Shown: one piece after another, positions 1-8,398 of the stretch
How the letters are laid out: every line of letters begins with the position of its first letter
Position numbering within the stretch: the first letter of the stretch is position 1
Notes under the pieces: generated by a model
Seen by the model: only the letters and a program-made list of their open reading frames with translations
What the model was told of the DNA's origin: nothing
Databases searched by the model: none
Program-made: the position numbers and the translations under genes
NCBI GenBank assembly: GCA_903840415.1
Contig: CAIMFY010000101.1
Coordinates: 24,621 to 88,620 of the forward strand
From: an uncultured Opitutia bacterium
Lineage (GTDB): Bacteria > Verrucomicrobiota > Verrucomicrobiia > Opitutales > Opitutaceae
Length of the DNA stretch: 64,000 bases
Direction: 5' to 3'

Positions 1-1
1 C

Positions 2-115
2 CACGCCGAGACCGGAGCCATCGGGCGGCGCGTGCAGGAGTGGTTCGATGCGTTCGGTCAAAACGCCGTCGTCGCCACGGCGTGGGAGCCGATGGGTCTC
101 GGCTACGAAATCTGA
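2..115 (+). CDS. 3' end of a truncated unidentified gene
   Basis: An open frame enters from the left edge and ends at a TGA at 113-115, giving about 37 C-terminal residues ending WEPMGLGYEI. The composition looks like real protein, but no family can be named from so little. It ends 12 bases before the stop of the convergent ArsR-type gene. The start lies outside the window. Confidence 0.5.
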   Translation, partial: HAETGAIGRRVQEWFDAFGQNAVVATAWEPMGLGYEI

Positions 116-127
116 AGGCCCGCCGAC

Positions 128-460
128 TCAGCGGCCAAACGCCCCGGCCCGTTTCGCGAGCGTCTTCTCGAGGCTGCCACAAACCAGTTCGCACAACCGC
201 AGAATGCTCGGATCGGCGACGGCGTAGAACACCTGCAACCCTTCCTTGCGCCGGGACAGAATGTGGGCGCGCTCCAAAGTCTGCAGGTGCCGCGACACGT
301 TTGCCTGCGTGCCACCCACGCTCTCGGTGAGGGCGTTCACGTTCATTTCTCCGCGGAACAGCGTCTGAATCAACCGCAGCCGCATCGGCTCACCGAGCAC
401 CGCGAACCGGTGCGCGACAATTGCAAGGGCTTCGTCATTGAGCGGAAGATGCTGCGCCAT
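128..460 (-). CDS. ArsR/SmtB-family winged-helix repressor
   Basis: The 110-residue protein has the usual ArsR size. A helix-turn-helix (about residues 38-62, ending in QANVSRHLQTLERAHIL) is followed by a wing (RRKEGLQVFYAVAD). Its only two cysteines, Cys90 and Cys94, sit in a C-terminal helix reading LRLCELVCGSL, a plausible thiol or metal sensing pair. The Cys of the recognition helix used by BigR/SqrR-type persulfide sensors is absent, so the ligand is uncertain. It is divergent from a rhodanese/DUF2892/RND gene run and most likely represses that run and itself. The ATG at 458-460 is the natural start. Confidence 0.88.
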   Translation of the reverse strand: MAQHLPLNDEALAIVAHRFAVLGEPMRLRLIQTLFRGEMNVNALTESVGGTQANVSRHLQTLERAHILSRRKEGLQVFYAVADPSILRLCELVCGSLEKTLAKRAGAFGR

Positions 461-480
461 CCCGCCAGCGCACTACCCGC

Positions 481-529
481 TTGACATCTTTGCAAGCACA
501 TACGCATATGCTCATACATTCTATTTAAG
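481..529 (+). promoter_or_regulatory. divergent promoter/operator of the ArsR-efflux cluster
   Basis: The gap between the repressor gene and the first DUF2892 gene holds a consensus -35 box TTGACA (481-486). An 8-bp perfect palindrome GCATATGC (504-511), with AT/AT extended arms (500-515), lies where a -10 element would be. The stretch is much more AT-rich than its surroundings. An ArsR dimer bound here would occlude the rightward promoter. The palindrome is seen directly; operator function is inferred. Confidence 0.55.
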
Positions 530-760
530 ATGAAAATCAATGATCTCGTCCGCCTTATGGCCGGCTCCATGGTTCTCCTGAGTGTGGCGCTGGTATACTT
601 CGTCAGCCCTTGGTGGCTCCTGTTGACCTGTTTTGTGGGAGTAAATCTCATTCAGTCGGCCTTCACCGGTTTTTGCCCGCCGAGCCTCGTGCTGAACAAG
701 CTCGGCTGGCTCGACGCCGACGGCGTCATCCACTGGGGCGGTCAGAAAAAGCAAAGCTGA
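530..760 (+). CDS. DUF2892 (YgaP-like) inner-membrane protein
   Basis: This 76-residue protein has two short hydrophobic segments (about 9-25 and 27-45) and the DUF2892 signature GFCPPSLVLNKLG, with Cys34 and Cys49. DUF2892 domains are known as the membrane part of YgaP-type rhodaneses and are common in sulfur-handling clusters. It is the first gene of the run downstream of the ArsR operator and is followed 8 bases later by the RND adaptor. A second DUF2892 gene lies at 5461. Role in sulfane-sulfur or thiol handling is inferred from context. Confidence 0.82.
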   Translation: MKINDLVRLMAGSMVLLSVALVYFVSPWWLLLTCFVGVNLIQSAFTGFCPPSLVLNKLGWLDADGVIHWGGQKKQS

Positions 761-767
761 AGCCGTC

Positions 768-1787
768 GTGCGTTCCACACTCTTATCCTTTCTTGCACTG
801 GTATCGCTTGCCGGCTGCTCCCGGGAGCATTCCGGCCCGCCCGCCGAGTCCGCGCTCGCTTCCGTTCGGGTGCAGGTCGCGACCGTTCAGCGTGAAATCG
901 CGCCAGCGATCGTCGAAACCACTGGCACGGTGCGCCCGGCCGAGCACGCCGTCCTGGCCGCCAAAATTTCCGGCATCATCGAGTCGCTGCCGCTCACGCT
1001 CGGCCAGTCCGTGAAACACGGCGAACTCCTCGCCCATCTCGCGGCGCCCGAAGTTGCCGCCCGCCTCGCGCAAGCCCGTGCCCAGTTCGAAACCGCGCAA
1101 CGAGAGGAAAGACGGAATCGCGAGCTTGCCGCCACCGGCGCCGAAACTGACGACGCCGCGCGCGCCGCCGCTGAACGCCTCCACGCCGCCCGCGCGGCCG
1201 TCGAAGAAGCCGAGGCCATGCTGGCCTACATGGATATTCGTGCGCCTTACGACGGCCGTGTTGCACAGAAATTCGCCTATGCCGGCGATCTCGCGACACC
1301 CGGCCAGCCGTTGCTCGTGCTCGAAAGTTCCGCTGCGCTCAGGGTCGAAGCCCCGGTGCCTGCTTCGCTCGCTGCGACGCTTGCGCTCGGAGCCGAGTTG
1401 CCGGTGCAAATTGCCGACGTCCCCGCGCCCACGATCGGTCGCGTCGCGGAAATCGCCGCCGCGGCCGACTCCGCCACACACACGGTGCTCGTGAAACTAG
1501 ATCTTCCCTCGCCCGACGCCGTGTGGTCCGGTCGCGCCGCGCGCCTCGCGTTGCGCGGCTCCCCAGTCGAAACGCTGCTCTTGCCTGCATCGTGCGTTTC
1601 ACGATTCGGCCAGATGGAGCGCGTCTTCGTCGTCATCGCGGGTCACGCGCAACTCCGCCTCGTGAAAACTGGCGCGATCCGCGGTGAACGCATCGAACTC
1701 CTTTCCGGTGTTGCCGCCGGCGAGAACGTCATCGTCGCACCGATTGGCACATTGCACGACGGTCAGCCCGTCACCTCCGCGCCATGA
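768..1787 (+). CDS. RND efflux periplasmic adaptor lipoprotein (MFP/HlyD family)
   Basis: The GTG start gives a 339-residue protein with a lipoprotein signal ([16 protein letters not shown], lipobox LAGC with Cys17). A barrel-sandwich half-motif ([30 protein letters not shown]) follows, then a helical hairpin rich in Ala/Glu/Arg (about residues 95-150), the second lipoyl half ([29 protein letters not shown]) and a beta-barrel. It should bridge the RND pump encoded next to an outer-membrane channel. The stop overlaps the pump start by ATGA, so the two are translationally coupled. No TolC gene is in this cluster; one is at 34.4 kb. Confidence 0.9.
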   Translation: MRSTLLSFLALVSLAGCSREHSGPPAESALASVRVQVATVQREIAPAIVETTGTVRPAEHAVLAAKISGIIESLPLTLGQSVKHGELLAHLAAPEVAARLAQARAQFETAQREERRNRELAATGAETDDAARAAAERLHAARAAVEEAEAMLAYMDIRAPYDGRVAQKFAYAGDLATPGQPLLVLESSAALRVEAPVPASLAATLALGAELPVQIADVPAPTIGRVAEIAAAADSATHTVLVKLDLPSPDAVWSGRAARLALRGSPVETLLLPASCVSRFGQMERVFVVIAGHAQLRLVKTGAIRGERIELLSGVAAGENVIVAPIGTLHDGQPVTSAP

Positions 1788-4700
1788 GCGCAGCACCCAC
1801 GCCGGCGCCGCGCGGCCTCGCCGGCCGGCTCGCGGCCGCGGTTACCAATTCGCGCCTCACGCCACTCGCCGTCGTGGCGTCGCTGCTACTCGGCGCGTTC
1901 GCGGTGCTGCTGCTCCCACGCGAAGAAGAGCCGCAAATCAAGGTGCCGATGATCGATGTCACCGTCGCGATGCCGGGCGCAACCGCGCACGAAGTCGAGA
2001 ATCGCGTGACGCGCCCAATGGAAAAACTCCTCTGGGAAGTCCCCGGCGTCGAATACCTCTACTCCAGCTCCAGCCCCGGCAGTGGTCAGACGATCGTGCG
2101 GTTCAAAGTCGGTTCCGATCTCGAGCAAAGCCTCGTGCGGCTAAACCAAAAACTTCAGCAGCACTTCGACCTCATCCCGCCCGGCGCGAGCCAGCCCATC
2201 GTGAAACCCCGCGGCATCGACGACGTGCCGATCCTTGCGCTCACGCTGCACAGCCGCACCGCCGATCACTTCACGCTCCGCCGGCTCGCCGCGCAACTCG
2301 ACGACGCGATCAAGTCGCTGCCGGAAGTCGCCGAAACCAACCTGATCGGCGGCACTCGTCGCGTCGTGCGAATCGAACCTCAACCCGTCGCCCTTGCCGC
2401 CCATGGTCTCACCTTCGAATCGCTGGCCGCCGCGCTCGCCGGTGCCAACGCCCGCACCCAGGCCGGCGCCATCGCCACCGCCGACCGTTCGGTGCTTGTG
2501 GAGACCGGGCCGTTTCTCCGCGATGCGCGTGAAGTCGGTGCCGTCGTGGTCGCGGCACCCGAACAGAAGCCCGTTTACCTCCGCGATGTGGCCGCGGTGG
2601 TTGACGGACCCGAGGAGCCAGCCGACTACGTCCTCTTCGGGAATGGCGGCGTCAGCGCGACCGACGAGGAAGCCGCGGTCACGCTCAGCGTCGCGAAACG
2701 ACCGGGCGCCAACGCCATCACCGTGGTCGAGCGCGTGCTGCACAACGTCGCCGCGTTGCGCGGCGTGCTGCTGCCCGCAGATGTCACGGTGACGATCACC
2801 CGTAACTACGGGGCGACCGCGAGCGAGAAGTCCAACGAACTCCTCCTGCACATGGGCATCGCCGTCTTCGGCGTGACGCTGCTCATCCTCGTGTTTCTCG
2901 GCTGGCGCGAGTCGCTCGTCGTGCTGCTCGCGATCCCAGTCACGCTTGGGCTCACGCTGCTCGTTTTCTACCTCTACGGCTACACGCTTAACCGCATCAC
3001 GCTCTTCGCGCTGATCTTCTCGGTCGGCATTCTGGTGGACGATGCGATCGTCGTCGTCGAAAACATCGTGCGCCACTCGCGCCTGCCGTCATCGCGCGGC
3101 CGACCGTTGCGCGACATCGCCATCGAGGCCGTCGAAGAAGTGGGCAACCCCACCATCGTCGCGACCTGGGCCGTGATTGCGGCGGTGCTGCCGATGGCGT
3201 TCGTTGGCGGGCTGATGGGGCCCTACATGCGGCCGATTCCGATCGGCGCGAGCGCAGCGATGATGTTCTCTCTCGCCGTCGCGTTTGTCGTTACGCCGTG
3301 GGCCGCGCTGCGGGTGCTCGGTCGGCAAACGCCGCATCTCACCGCCGGCCGCGCGGCCGAATTCGACGAGCGCGAGCCCGATACGTTTTTCACGCGGCTT
3401 TACCATCGCATCATGGAGCCACTCATCGCGCAGCCACGCTGGCGCTGGACATTTCTCGGTGTGGTGGCGCTGCTCACACTGGCGGCGTTTGCCCTTGTGC
3501 CCCTCGGCCGCGTGCAGGTGAAGATGCTGCCGTTCGACAACAAGTCGGAGTTCCAGCTCATCCTCAATATGCCCGAGGGCAGCACGCTCGAGCACACCGC
3601 TGCCGTCGCGCGCGAACTCGCCGCTGCCGTTCGCACCGAACCCGAAGTGAGCAACTACCAAATCTACGCGGGCACCGCGGCACCGTTCAATTTTAACGGA
3701 CTCGTCCGCCACTACTTTCAGCGCCGCGGCGCCAATATCGCCGATGTGCAAGTCAACCTGCTCCCGAAAGACGAGCGCCGAGCACAAAGCCACGACATCG
3801 CCGTGCGCGTCCGACCGCGGCTCGCGGCCATCGTCGCAAAATATGGCGCCCGCATCGCGGTCGCCGAGGTGCCGCCCGGCCCGCCGGTGCTCCAGACGCT
3901 CGTCGCCGAAATCTACGGGCCGACCGAGGAGACTCGGCTCGCCCTTGCCATTCGCGTCCGCGAGATGTTCAAAGCCACTTCCGGCGTCGTCGACATCGAT
4001 TGGTATGTCGAAGAGGAGCAGACCACCACGCAGCTCGTCGTCGATAAGGATCGCGCCGCGCTGCATGGCATCTCCGCCGAGACGATCGCGCGCACCGTGC
4101 AAACCGCCTTGAGCGGTGCGCCCGTCGGCCTGTTGCACGCGCCCGCCGAGCGCGAGGATGTGCCGCTCGTCATCCAGTTGCCCCGCACAGCCCGCGCCCG
4201 ACCGGAGGATTTGCTCGCGCTGAACGTGCGTGCCGACCGCGATCCGAACGCCCCGCTCGTGCCGCTGCGCGAGCTTGTTTCCGTCCTGCACACGAAAGGC
4301 GAGCGCAACCTCTACCGCAAAAACCTGCACTCCGTCATCTACGTGACCGGCGACGTCGCAGGCGCGTTTGAGAGCCCGGTGCCGGCGATTCTCGCCATGA
4401 ACCAAACCATTGCGAAAATCGATGCGCGTGAGTTTGGCGGAGCTGAGGCGAATCTCGCGGTGTTCAACATGAATCTCCCTGCCACCGACCTTGCGCCCGC
4501 GATGAAGTGGGACGGCGAGTGGCACGTCACTCTGGAGGTGTTTCGCGATATGGGCCTCGCATTTGCCGCCGTGCTCATCCTGATCTACATGCTCATGGTC
4601 GGCTGGTTCAAAAGCTACATGACTCCGTTTGTCATCATGGCAGTGATTCCGCTTTCGCTCATTGGCATTCTGCCAGCGCACTGGATGCTCGGCGCGTTTT

Positions 4701-5038
4701 TCACCGCGACTTCGATGATCGGCTTCATGGCAGGCGCCGGCATCATCGTGCGCAACGCCATCATCCTCGTCGATTTTATCGAGCTGCGCCGCCGCGAAGG
4801 CCGGCCGCTCGCCGAAGCGGTCGTCGAGGCGGGCGCGGTGCGTTTCCGCCCGATGCTGCTCACCGCCCTCGCGGTCATCGTCGGGGCGAGCGCCATTCTT
4901 GGTGATCCGATTTTTCAGGGTCTGGCGCTTTCCCTGATGGCCGGCGAAGTCGCCTCGCTGCTCATCAGCCGCTTCGCGGTGCCCGTGCTTTACTTCATGG
5001 CCAACCGTCGCGCGGCCGAACCCGTCATCCACCCATGA
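1784..5038 (+). CDS. RND-superfamily efflux pump, inner-membrane subunit
   Basis: This 1084-residue protein is of normal RND length. An N-terminal membrane helix (about 24-44) is followed by a large periplasmic loop, a block of membrane helices (about 355-520), a second periplasmic loop and a C-terminal block (about 925-1070). The proton-relay motif [14 protein letters not shown] carries Asp419 and Asp420, as in multidrug (HAE) pumps. It pairs with the adaptor upstream (ATGA overlap) and is itself overlapped by the rhodanese gene (ATGA at 5035). The substrate is unknown. Coupling to two rhodaneses hints at thiol- or sulfur-linked compounds, but this is inference. Confidence 0.93.
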   Translation: MSAAPTPAPRGLAGRLAAAVTNSRLTPLAVVASLLLGAFAVLLLPREEEPQIKVPMIDVTVAMPGATAHEVENRVTRPMEKLLWEVPGVEYLYSSSSPGSGQTIVRFKVGSDLEQSLVRLNQKLQQHFDLIPPGASQPIVKPRGIDDVPILALTLHSRTADHFTLRRLAAQLDDAIKSLPEVAETNLIGGTRRVVRIEPQPVALAAHGLTFESLAAALAGANARTQAGAIATADRSVLVETGPFLRDAREVGAVVVAAPEQKPVYLRDVAAVVDGPEEPADYVLFGNGGVSATDEEAAVTLSVAKRPGANAITVVERVLHNVAALRGVLLPADVTVTITRNYGATASEKSNELLLHMGIAVFGVTLLILVFLGWRESLVVLLAIPVTLGLTLLVFYLYGYTLNRITLFALIFSVGILVDDAIVVVENIVRHSRLPSSRGRPLRDIAIEAVEEVGNPTIVATWAVIAAVLPMAFVGGLMGPYMRPIPIGASAAMMFSLAVAFVVTPWAALRVLGRQTPHLTAGRAAEFDEREPDTFFTRLYHRIMEPLIAQPRWRWTFLGVVALLTLAAFALVPLGRVQVKMLPFDNKSEFQLILNMPEGSTLEHTAAVARELAAAVRTEPEVSNYQIYAGTAAPFNFNGLVRHYFQRRGANIADVQVNLLPKDERRAQSHDIAVRVRPRLAAIVAKYGARIAVAEVPPGPPVLQTLVAEIYGPTEETRLALAIRVREMFKATSGVVDIDWYVEEEQTTTQLVVDKDRAALHGISAETIARTVQTALSGAPVGLLHAPAEREDVPLVIQLPRTARARPEDLLALNVRADRDPNAPLVPLRELVSVLHTKGERNLYRKNLHSVIYVTGDVAGAFESPVPAILAMNQTIAKIDAREFGGAEANLAVFNMNLPATDLAPAMKWDGEWHVTLEVFRDMGLAFAAVLILIYMLMVGWFKSYMTPFVIMAVIPLSLIGILPAHWMLGAFFTATSMIGFMAGAGIIVRNAIILVDFIELRRREGRPLAEAVVEAGAVRFRPMLLTALAVIVGASAILGDPIFQGLALSLMAGEVASLLISRFAVPVLYFMANRRAAEPVIHP

Positions 5039-5421
5039 ATTTCCTCCAACTATTGAAATCGATGTTCCGCACCGCTCCCCATTGTTCCCCGGCCGATTGC
5101 GCCGCCCGCGTCCGCAACGGCGAGGCGCTCCTTGTCGATGTCCGTGAACCCAGTGAGTGGACTGACGGTGTCGCGCAGGCAGCAAACCTGCTCCCGCTGA
5201 GCGATCTCACAGGCGGCCGCGCCCAGTGGAAACTATTTCTCGCGGACGCCAACGGCCGTGAAATTTTCCTCTACTGCGCCTCGGGCGGCCGCTCCGGCAT
5301 GGCGGCGAAACTGCTCGTCGCCGAAGGCATCCGCGCCGCCAACACCGGCGGCCTCGGCGACTGGCTCGACGCGGGCTGGCCGATGGCCAAGCCTGCCGCC
5401 GTTCGCGAGGCGCCACGCTGA
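5035..5421 (+). CDS. single-domain rhodanese (sulfurtransferase)
   Basis: The 128-residue cytoplasmic rhodanese has the entry motif [11 protein letters not shown] and an active-site loop CASGGRSG with catalytic Cys81. It would move sulfane sulfur through a Cys-persulfide. The start overlaps the RND pump stop (ATGA), which supports co-expression. The C-terminal [12 protein letters not shown] is typical of the family. It has no signal peptide, unlike the second rhodanese at 7004. Confidence 0.9.
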   Translation: MNFLQLLKSMFRTAPHCSPADCAARVRNGEALLVDVREPSEWTDGVAQAANLLPLSDLTGGRAQWKLFLADANGREIFLYCASGGRSGMAAKLLVAEGIRAANTGGLGDWLDAGWPMAKPAAVREAPR

Positions 5422-5460
5422 TCCGATTTTTCCCCGCAACCACCACCCCATCACGTCCCC

Positions 5461-5673
5461 ATGAAAACCAACATTGGTTCCCTCGACCGCATCGTCCGCA
5501 TCCTCGCCGGCCTCGCCATTTTTGGCGCCGGTTATTATTTCAAAAGCTGGTGGGGTCTCGTCGGCTTCGGCCCGATCTTGACGGCCGTGATTCGGTTCTG
5601 TCCGGCGTATGTTCCGTTCGGCCTGAGCACGTGCAAGACCGAGGCCCAACCACCCGTGGAACCGCGGTCTTAA
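5461..5673 (+). CDS. DUF2892 inner-membrane protein (second copy)
   Basis: This 70-residue protein begins MKTNIGSLDRIVRILAG, the common DUF2892 N-terminus. It has two hydrophobic stretches and the RFCPAYVPFGLSTC block with two cysteines. It lies 39 bases after the rhodanese and 14 before the DUF302 gene. Rhodanese plus DUF2892 as neighbours mirrors the fused YgaP architecture, so the two may work together at the membrane. Confidence 0.85.
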   Translation: MKTNIGSLDRIVRILAGLAIFGAGYYFKSWWGLVGFGPILTAVIRFCPAYVPFGLSTCKTEAQPPVEPRS

Positions 5674-5687
5674 TCCCCCTGCCTGCC

Positions 5688-6086
5688 ATGACCACGGATC
5701 TGCTCCTCACCCGCTCCTCGGCGCTGCCGCTCGAAATCGTTTGTCAGCGCCTGATCGAGGTGGCGACGAGCCACAAGTTTGGCGTGCTCGCCAACCACAA
5801 CCTCCGCGAAAAAATGGAGAGCAAAGGCGTGTCCTTCGCCCGCGAGTGCCGCGTGATCGAAGTCTGCAATCCGCAGCAGGCGCAGGTCGTCCTGAATCAG
5901 GCCATTGAAATTTCCACCGCGCTGCCGTGCCGGATTTCCGTTTACGAGGAAGCCGACCGCACGATCCTCGCAACGATCAAGCCCACGATGCTGCTCACGA
6001 TGTTTCACGCTCCGGGTGCCGCCGCGACCGCCCAGGACGTCGAGGACACGCTGATTCGCATCATGGAAGAAACCTGCCGCGATTGA
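5688..6086 (+). CDS. DUF302-domain protein
   Basis: The ATG at 5688 gives 132 residues. An upstream in-frame start at 5550 would lie inside the DUF2892 gene and is less likely. The pattern matches DUF302: a helix (LEIVCQRLIEVATSHKFGVLANHNLREKMESKGV), then a Cys-containing strand (ECRVIEVCNPQQAQVVL) and the segment LPCRISVYEEADRTILATIKPTMLL. DUF302 proteins are small alpha/beta proteins often found beside rhodanese and sulfur genes. Their activity is not established. Confidence 0.8.
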   Translation: MTTDLLLTRSSALPLEIVCQRLIEVATSHKFGVLANHNLREKMESKGVSFARECRVIEVCNPQQAQVVLNQAIEISTALPCRISVYEEADRTILATIKPTMLLTMFHAPGAAATAQDVEDTLIRIMEETCRD

Positions 6087-6269
6087 GTCCCGAACCAGCG
6101 GCCCAGACTCAATCCCCGCGGGGACGCACCACCGATCGGGCTTCGTGACAACAGGTCTGTCTGGGCCTAGCACACCTGCTTCTGTCATCTTGGCGCGTGC
6201 ATTGTGATTTCGCCGTTTGCCGGGGGCGGTGCTAAGTTTCACGACGTTCAGCAACCCCAATTACCCGCC

Positions 6270-6980
6270 ATGAATTCGCGCCGCCTGCTGGTCTCATCAC
6301 TGGCCGCCCTTGCAATCGCATCCGTCAGTTTGAGCGCTCATTCGGACGCTCCCGTCGCCCCGATTACCGCCGTGTTTGTCGATCCCAACGCTCCCGATAT
6401 CGCCGACGTGCGCAAGAAGGGCGAAGATGCGATCAATCGGCTCGGTTACGCCATGGTCACCGAAGTTACGCGCGCGGTCGCCAAGGACGGCGTTGAAAAC
6501 GCGGTCGATATTTCTCATCTCAAGAAGATCTCGATGACCGGCGGCCGGCTCACCGACTTGCCCAATATCACGGCGTTCAAGCGCACCAGCCTTCGCCTGC
6601 GCGATCGCGCCAATGCGCCTGATGCGGGCGATGCCCTCGCCCTGCAGCGCTTTCAGCAGGAACTCACCACCGGCACCGAGGTGCCCACCGTCTTGGTGCA
6701 GCGGATCGATCAGCCCAACGCCGCGCCGGAATGGCGCGTGTATCGCCCGTTCGGTGCGCTGCCCGTCTGCCTGAAGTGCCACGGCGATCGCGACGAGCAA
6801 TCCCCGGAACTGCGCGCCAAGCTCGACCAACTCTATCCCCTCGATCAATCTGTCGGCTATGCCGCCTCTGAGTGGCGCGGCGTCCTGCGCGTGACAGTCG
6901 ACCTTATGCCTCCGCCGGCACCGCCCAAGCCGACGGCCCAACCTGCTACGGACAAAGCCACGCCCAAGAAAAAATCCTGA
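6270..6980 (+). CDS. exported Tll0287-like (DUF3365) haem-type protein
   Basis: The ATG at 6270 gives 236 residues starting with a signal peptide (MNSRRLLVSSLAALAIASVSLSAHS). The body matches the Tll0287-like/DUF3365 pattern: paired helices (LTDLPNITAFKRTSLRLRDRANAPD), the segment WRVYRPFGALPVCLKCHG with a CxxCH c-type haem motif, and a final strand (SEWRGVLRVTVDL). The C-terminus is a Pro/Lys-rich tail. A periplasmic redox or sensor role is likely; the ligand is unknown. It sits between DUF302 and the second rhodanese on the same strand. Confidence 0.78.
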   Translation: MNSRRLLVSSLAALAIASVSLSAHSDAPVAPITAVFVDPNAPDIADVRKKGEDAINRLGYAMVTEVTRAVAKDGVENAVDISHLKKISMTGGRLTDLPNITAFKRTSLRLRDRANAPDAGDALALQRFQQELTTGTEVPTVLVQRIDQPNAAPEWRVYRPFGALPVCLKCHGDRDEQSPELRAKLDQLYPLDQSVGYAASEWRGVLRVTVDLMPPPAPPKPTAQPATDKATPKKKS

Positions 6981-7003
6981 AACCCTCCTCCCACTGACCG
7001 CCC

Positions 7004-7414
7004 ATGAAAATTAGCACCACGCTCTTATCCCTGATCGCCAGCGCGACGATCGCCTTAGCCGCCGACGTCCAGAAGATCTCCCCCGCCGACGCCGCCAAAC
7101 TCGTCGCTGACGGCAAGGCGGTTCTGGTCGATGTCCGCGAGCCCATGGAGTGGGCCGAGACTGGCGTCGCGGCACCCGCCGTGCTCCTCGCCAAGAGCGA
7201 TTTCGACGGCGCGCAAAAACTCTGGAAGCCGTTCATCGAGAAAAACGCCGGCAAGGAAATCATCCTCTATTGTCGCTCGGGCAAACGCGCTAGCGTCGTC
7301 GCCGCCGCGCTCGCCGAAAAAGGCCTGAACGTCGCCACCGCCGGCGGCCTGCAAGACTGGATCGCCGCCAGCCTGCCCGTGCGAAAAGTCGAACCGCCAG
7401 TGCCTGGGAAATAG
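7004..7414 (+). CDS. periplasmic rhodanese-like protein
   Basis: This 136-residue protein starts with a signal peptide (MKISTTLLSLIASATIALA) and continues as a single rhodanese domain with VLVDVREPMEW and the active-site loop CRSGKRA, Cys90. It is an exported counterpart of the cytoplasmic rhodanese at 5035. Its stop codon TAG (7412-7414) supplies the first base of the IS target duplication, so the insertion left the gene intact. Confidence 0.88.
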   Translation: MKISTTLLSLIASATIALAADVQKISPADAAKLVADGKAVLVDVREPMEWAETGVAAPAVLLAKSDFDGAQKLWKPFIEKNAGKEIILYCRSGKRASVVAAALAEKGLNVATAGGLQDWIAASLPVRKVEPPVPGK

Positions 7415-7422
7415 TCGCCTCG
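7414..7422. repeat. left target-site duplication
   Basis: GTCGCCTCG, identical to 9914-9922. It begins with the last base of the rhodanese stop codon. Confidence 0.85.
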
Positions 7423-7440
7423 GCCCTGTTGCATAAATAG
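7422..7440 (+). repeat. left terminal inverted repeat of the IS903-like element
   Basis: GGCCCTGTTGCATAAATAG. It matches the right end (9896-9913, reversed) at 13 of the first 15 bases and resembles the known IS903 terminus GGCTTTGTTGAATAAATC. Confidence 0.85.
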
Positions 7441-7465
7441 CATCCCGTCCCGGAAGCCATACATG

Positions 7466-8380
7466 TCACGCGAGCGGGGTGGTGGCCGGCGTGGTCCACT
7501 GGTTGAGAATGTGGGCACGCAGCAGCGCCTCGTGTTCCTGATTGGATTCCAAGCGAGAGCGGAGCCGCTGCCCGAAAGCGGCCTTGAGGCGGTGCATGGC
7601 GGACTCGGCGAGAGAACGGCGGTGGTAGCCAACGCCCACTTTCCAATCCGGCCGCCCGAGGAAGCGCGCCTCCTCGATAGAGCGATTCCGCTCGTGCCAG
7701 TCGTCGCCGGGATGAAGCACAGCGCGTTTGCCTGGAGGCGAGATCAACTTGGCGCAATGTCGCTTGGCCGCCGCATAGCACATCCGCCGGTCGTAAGCAC
7801 CATCGCCGATGACAACGGTGCCAGGCTGCGGGCGCGCGACATCCAGCACATTGCCGAGCACCTGACAGTCATGTTTCCGGCAGGACGTGACAACGCCAGC
7901 GACCACGAGCGAAGTTGACGGGTCCACGCCGAGATGGATTTTGCGATACGTGCGTCGCTGCAGTCCATGGACGGTTGTCAGCCAAGTGCCTGGACCGCGG
8001 ATTTGAAGTCCGGTGGAATCGACCACGACACACCCGCCGGCCTTCGGCCACGCGGGCAACGCGACGCCGGCTCGCCGGCGGCAGAGCGTGGACGGGTCCG
8101 GCACGGGCAGCGCCCGCAACCCGGCCAGGTCGAGCACCGAGCGCAGCAGCCCGACGGTCTGACGCAGCGGCAACCGATACACCTGCTGCAAGACCAGACC
8201 GAGCGCGATCACCGCCTCCGGATACACGAGTGGGCGTCCTCGCTCGCCGGAGGCGCGCGGCTGGCCCCACTTCCGATCGAGATCGTCGCCGAGGTAAACC
8301 GTGAGACTGCCGCGTTGGCGGAGCGCGAGATTATATGCTTTCCAGTGCGGAACATGCTTGCCGGAGCCGAGTCTTGTCAT
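7466..8380 (-). CDS. IS5-family (IS903 group) DDE transposase
   Basis: The ATG at 8378-8380 gives 304 residues, close to the 307 of IS903. The N-terminal family signature HWKAYNLALRQRGSLTVYL is present. The catalytic triad is visible: Asp121 in VVVDSTGLQI, Asp193 in VIGDGAYD and Glu259 in the YHRRSLAESAMHRLK helix (the Y-R-E-K signature). The frame stays open upstream to 8545, but that part overlaps tnpB and lacks family similarity, so the shorter start is chosen. The gene appears intact and the element potentially active. Confidence 0.9.
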   Translation of the reverse strand: MTRLGSGKHVPHWKAYNLALRQRGSLTVYLGDDLDRKWGQPRASGERGRPLVYPEAVIALGLVLQQVYRLPLRQTVGLLRSVLDLAGLRALPVPDPSTLCRRRAGVALPAWPKAGGCVVVDSTGLQIRGPGTWLTTVHGLQRRTYRKIHLGVDPSTSLVVAGVVTSCRKHDCQVLGNVLDVARPQPGTVVIGDGAYDRRMCYAAAKRHCAKLISPPGKRAVLHPGDDWHERNRSIEEARFLGRPDWKVGVGYHRRSLAESAMHRLKAAFGQRLRSRLESNQEHEALLRAHILNQWTTPATTPLA

Positions 8381-8398
8381 AGTGTTCAAATGAACACT
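8381..8398. promoter_or_regulatory. perfect palindrome between divergent transposase and tnpB
   Basis: AGTGTTCAAATGAACACT is a perfect 8-bp-arm inverted repeat with a 2-bp centre. It lies immediately upstream of the transposase ATG, where a ribosome-binding site would normally be, and just before the TTG of the tnpB frame. It could be an operator for both genes or an mRNA hairpin limiting transposase translation. Confidence 0.5.

Noticed and set aside
3089..5185. Very long antisense open frame opposite the RND pump gene (also 16335-18377, 23510-25132, 29964-31358, 51324-52736 and 59785-61785)
   Set aside because: Products are Arg/His/Asp/Gly-rich with no motifs and lie entirely opposite well-supported genes. 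Long antisense frames are expected at this GC content.
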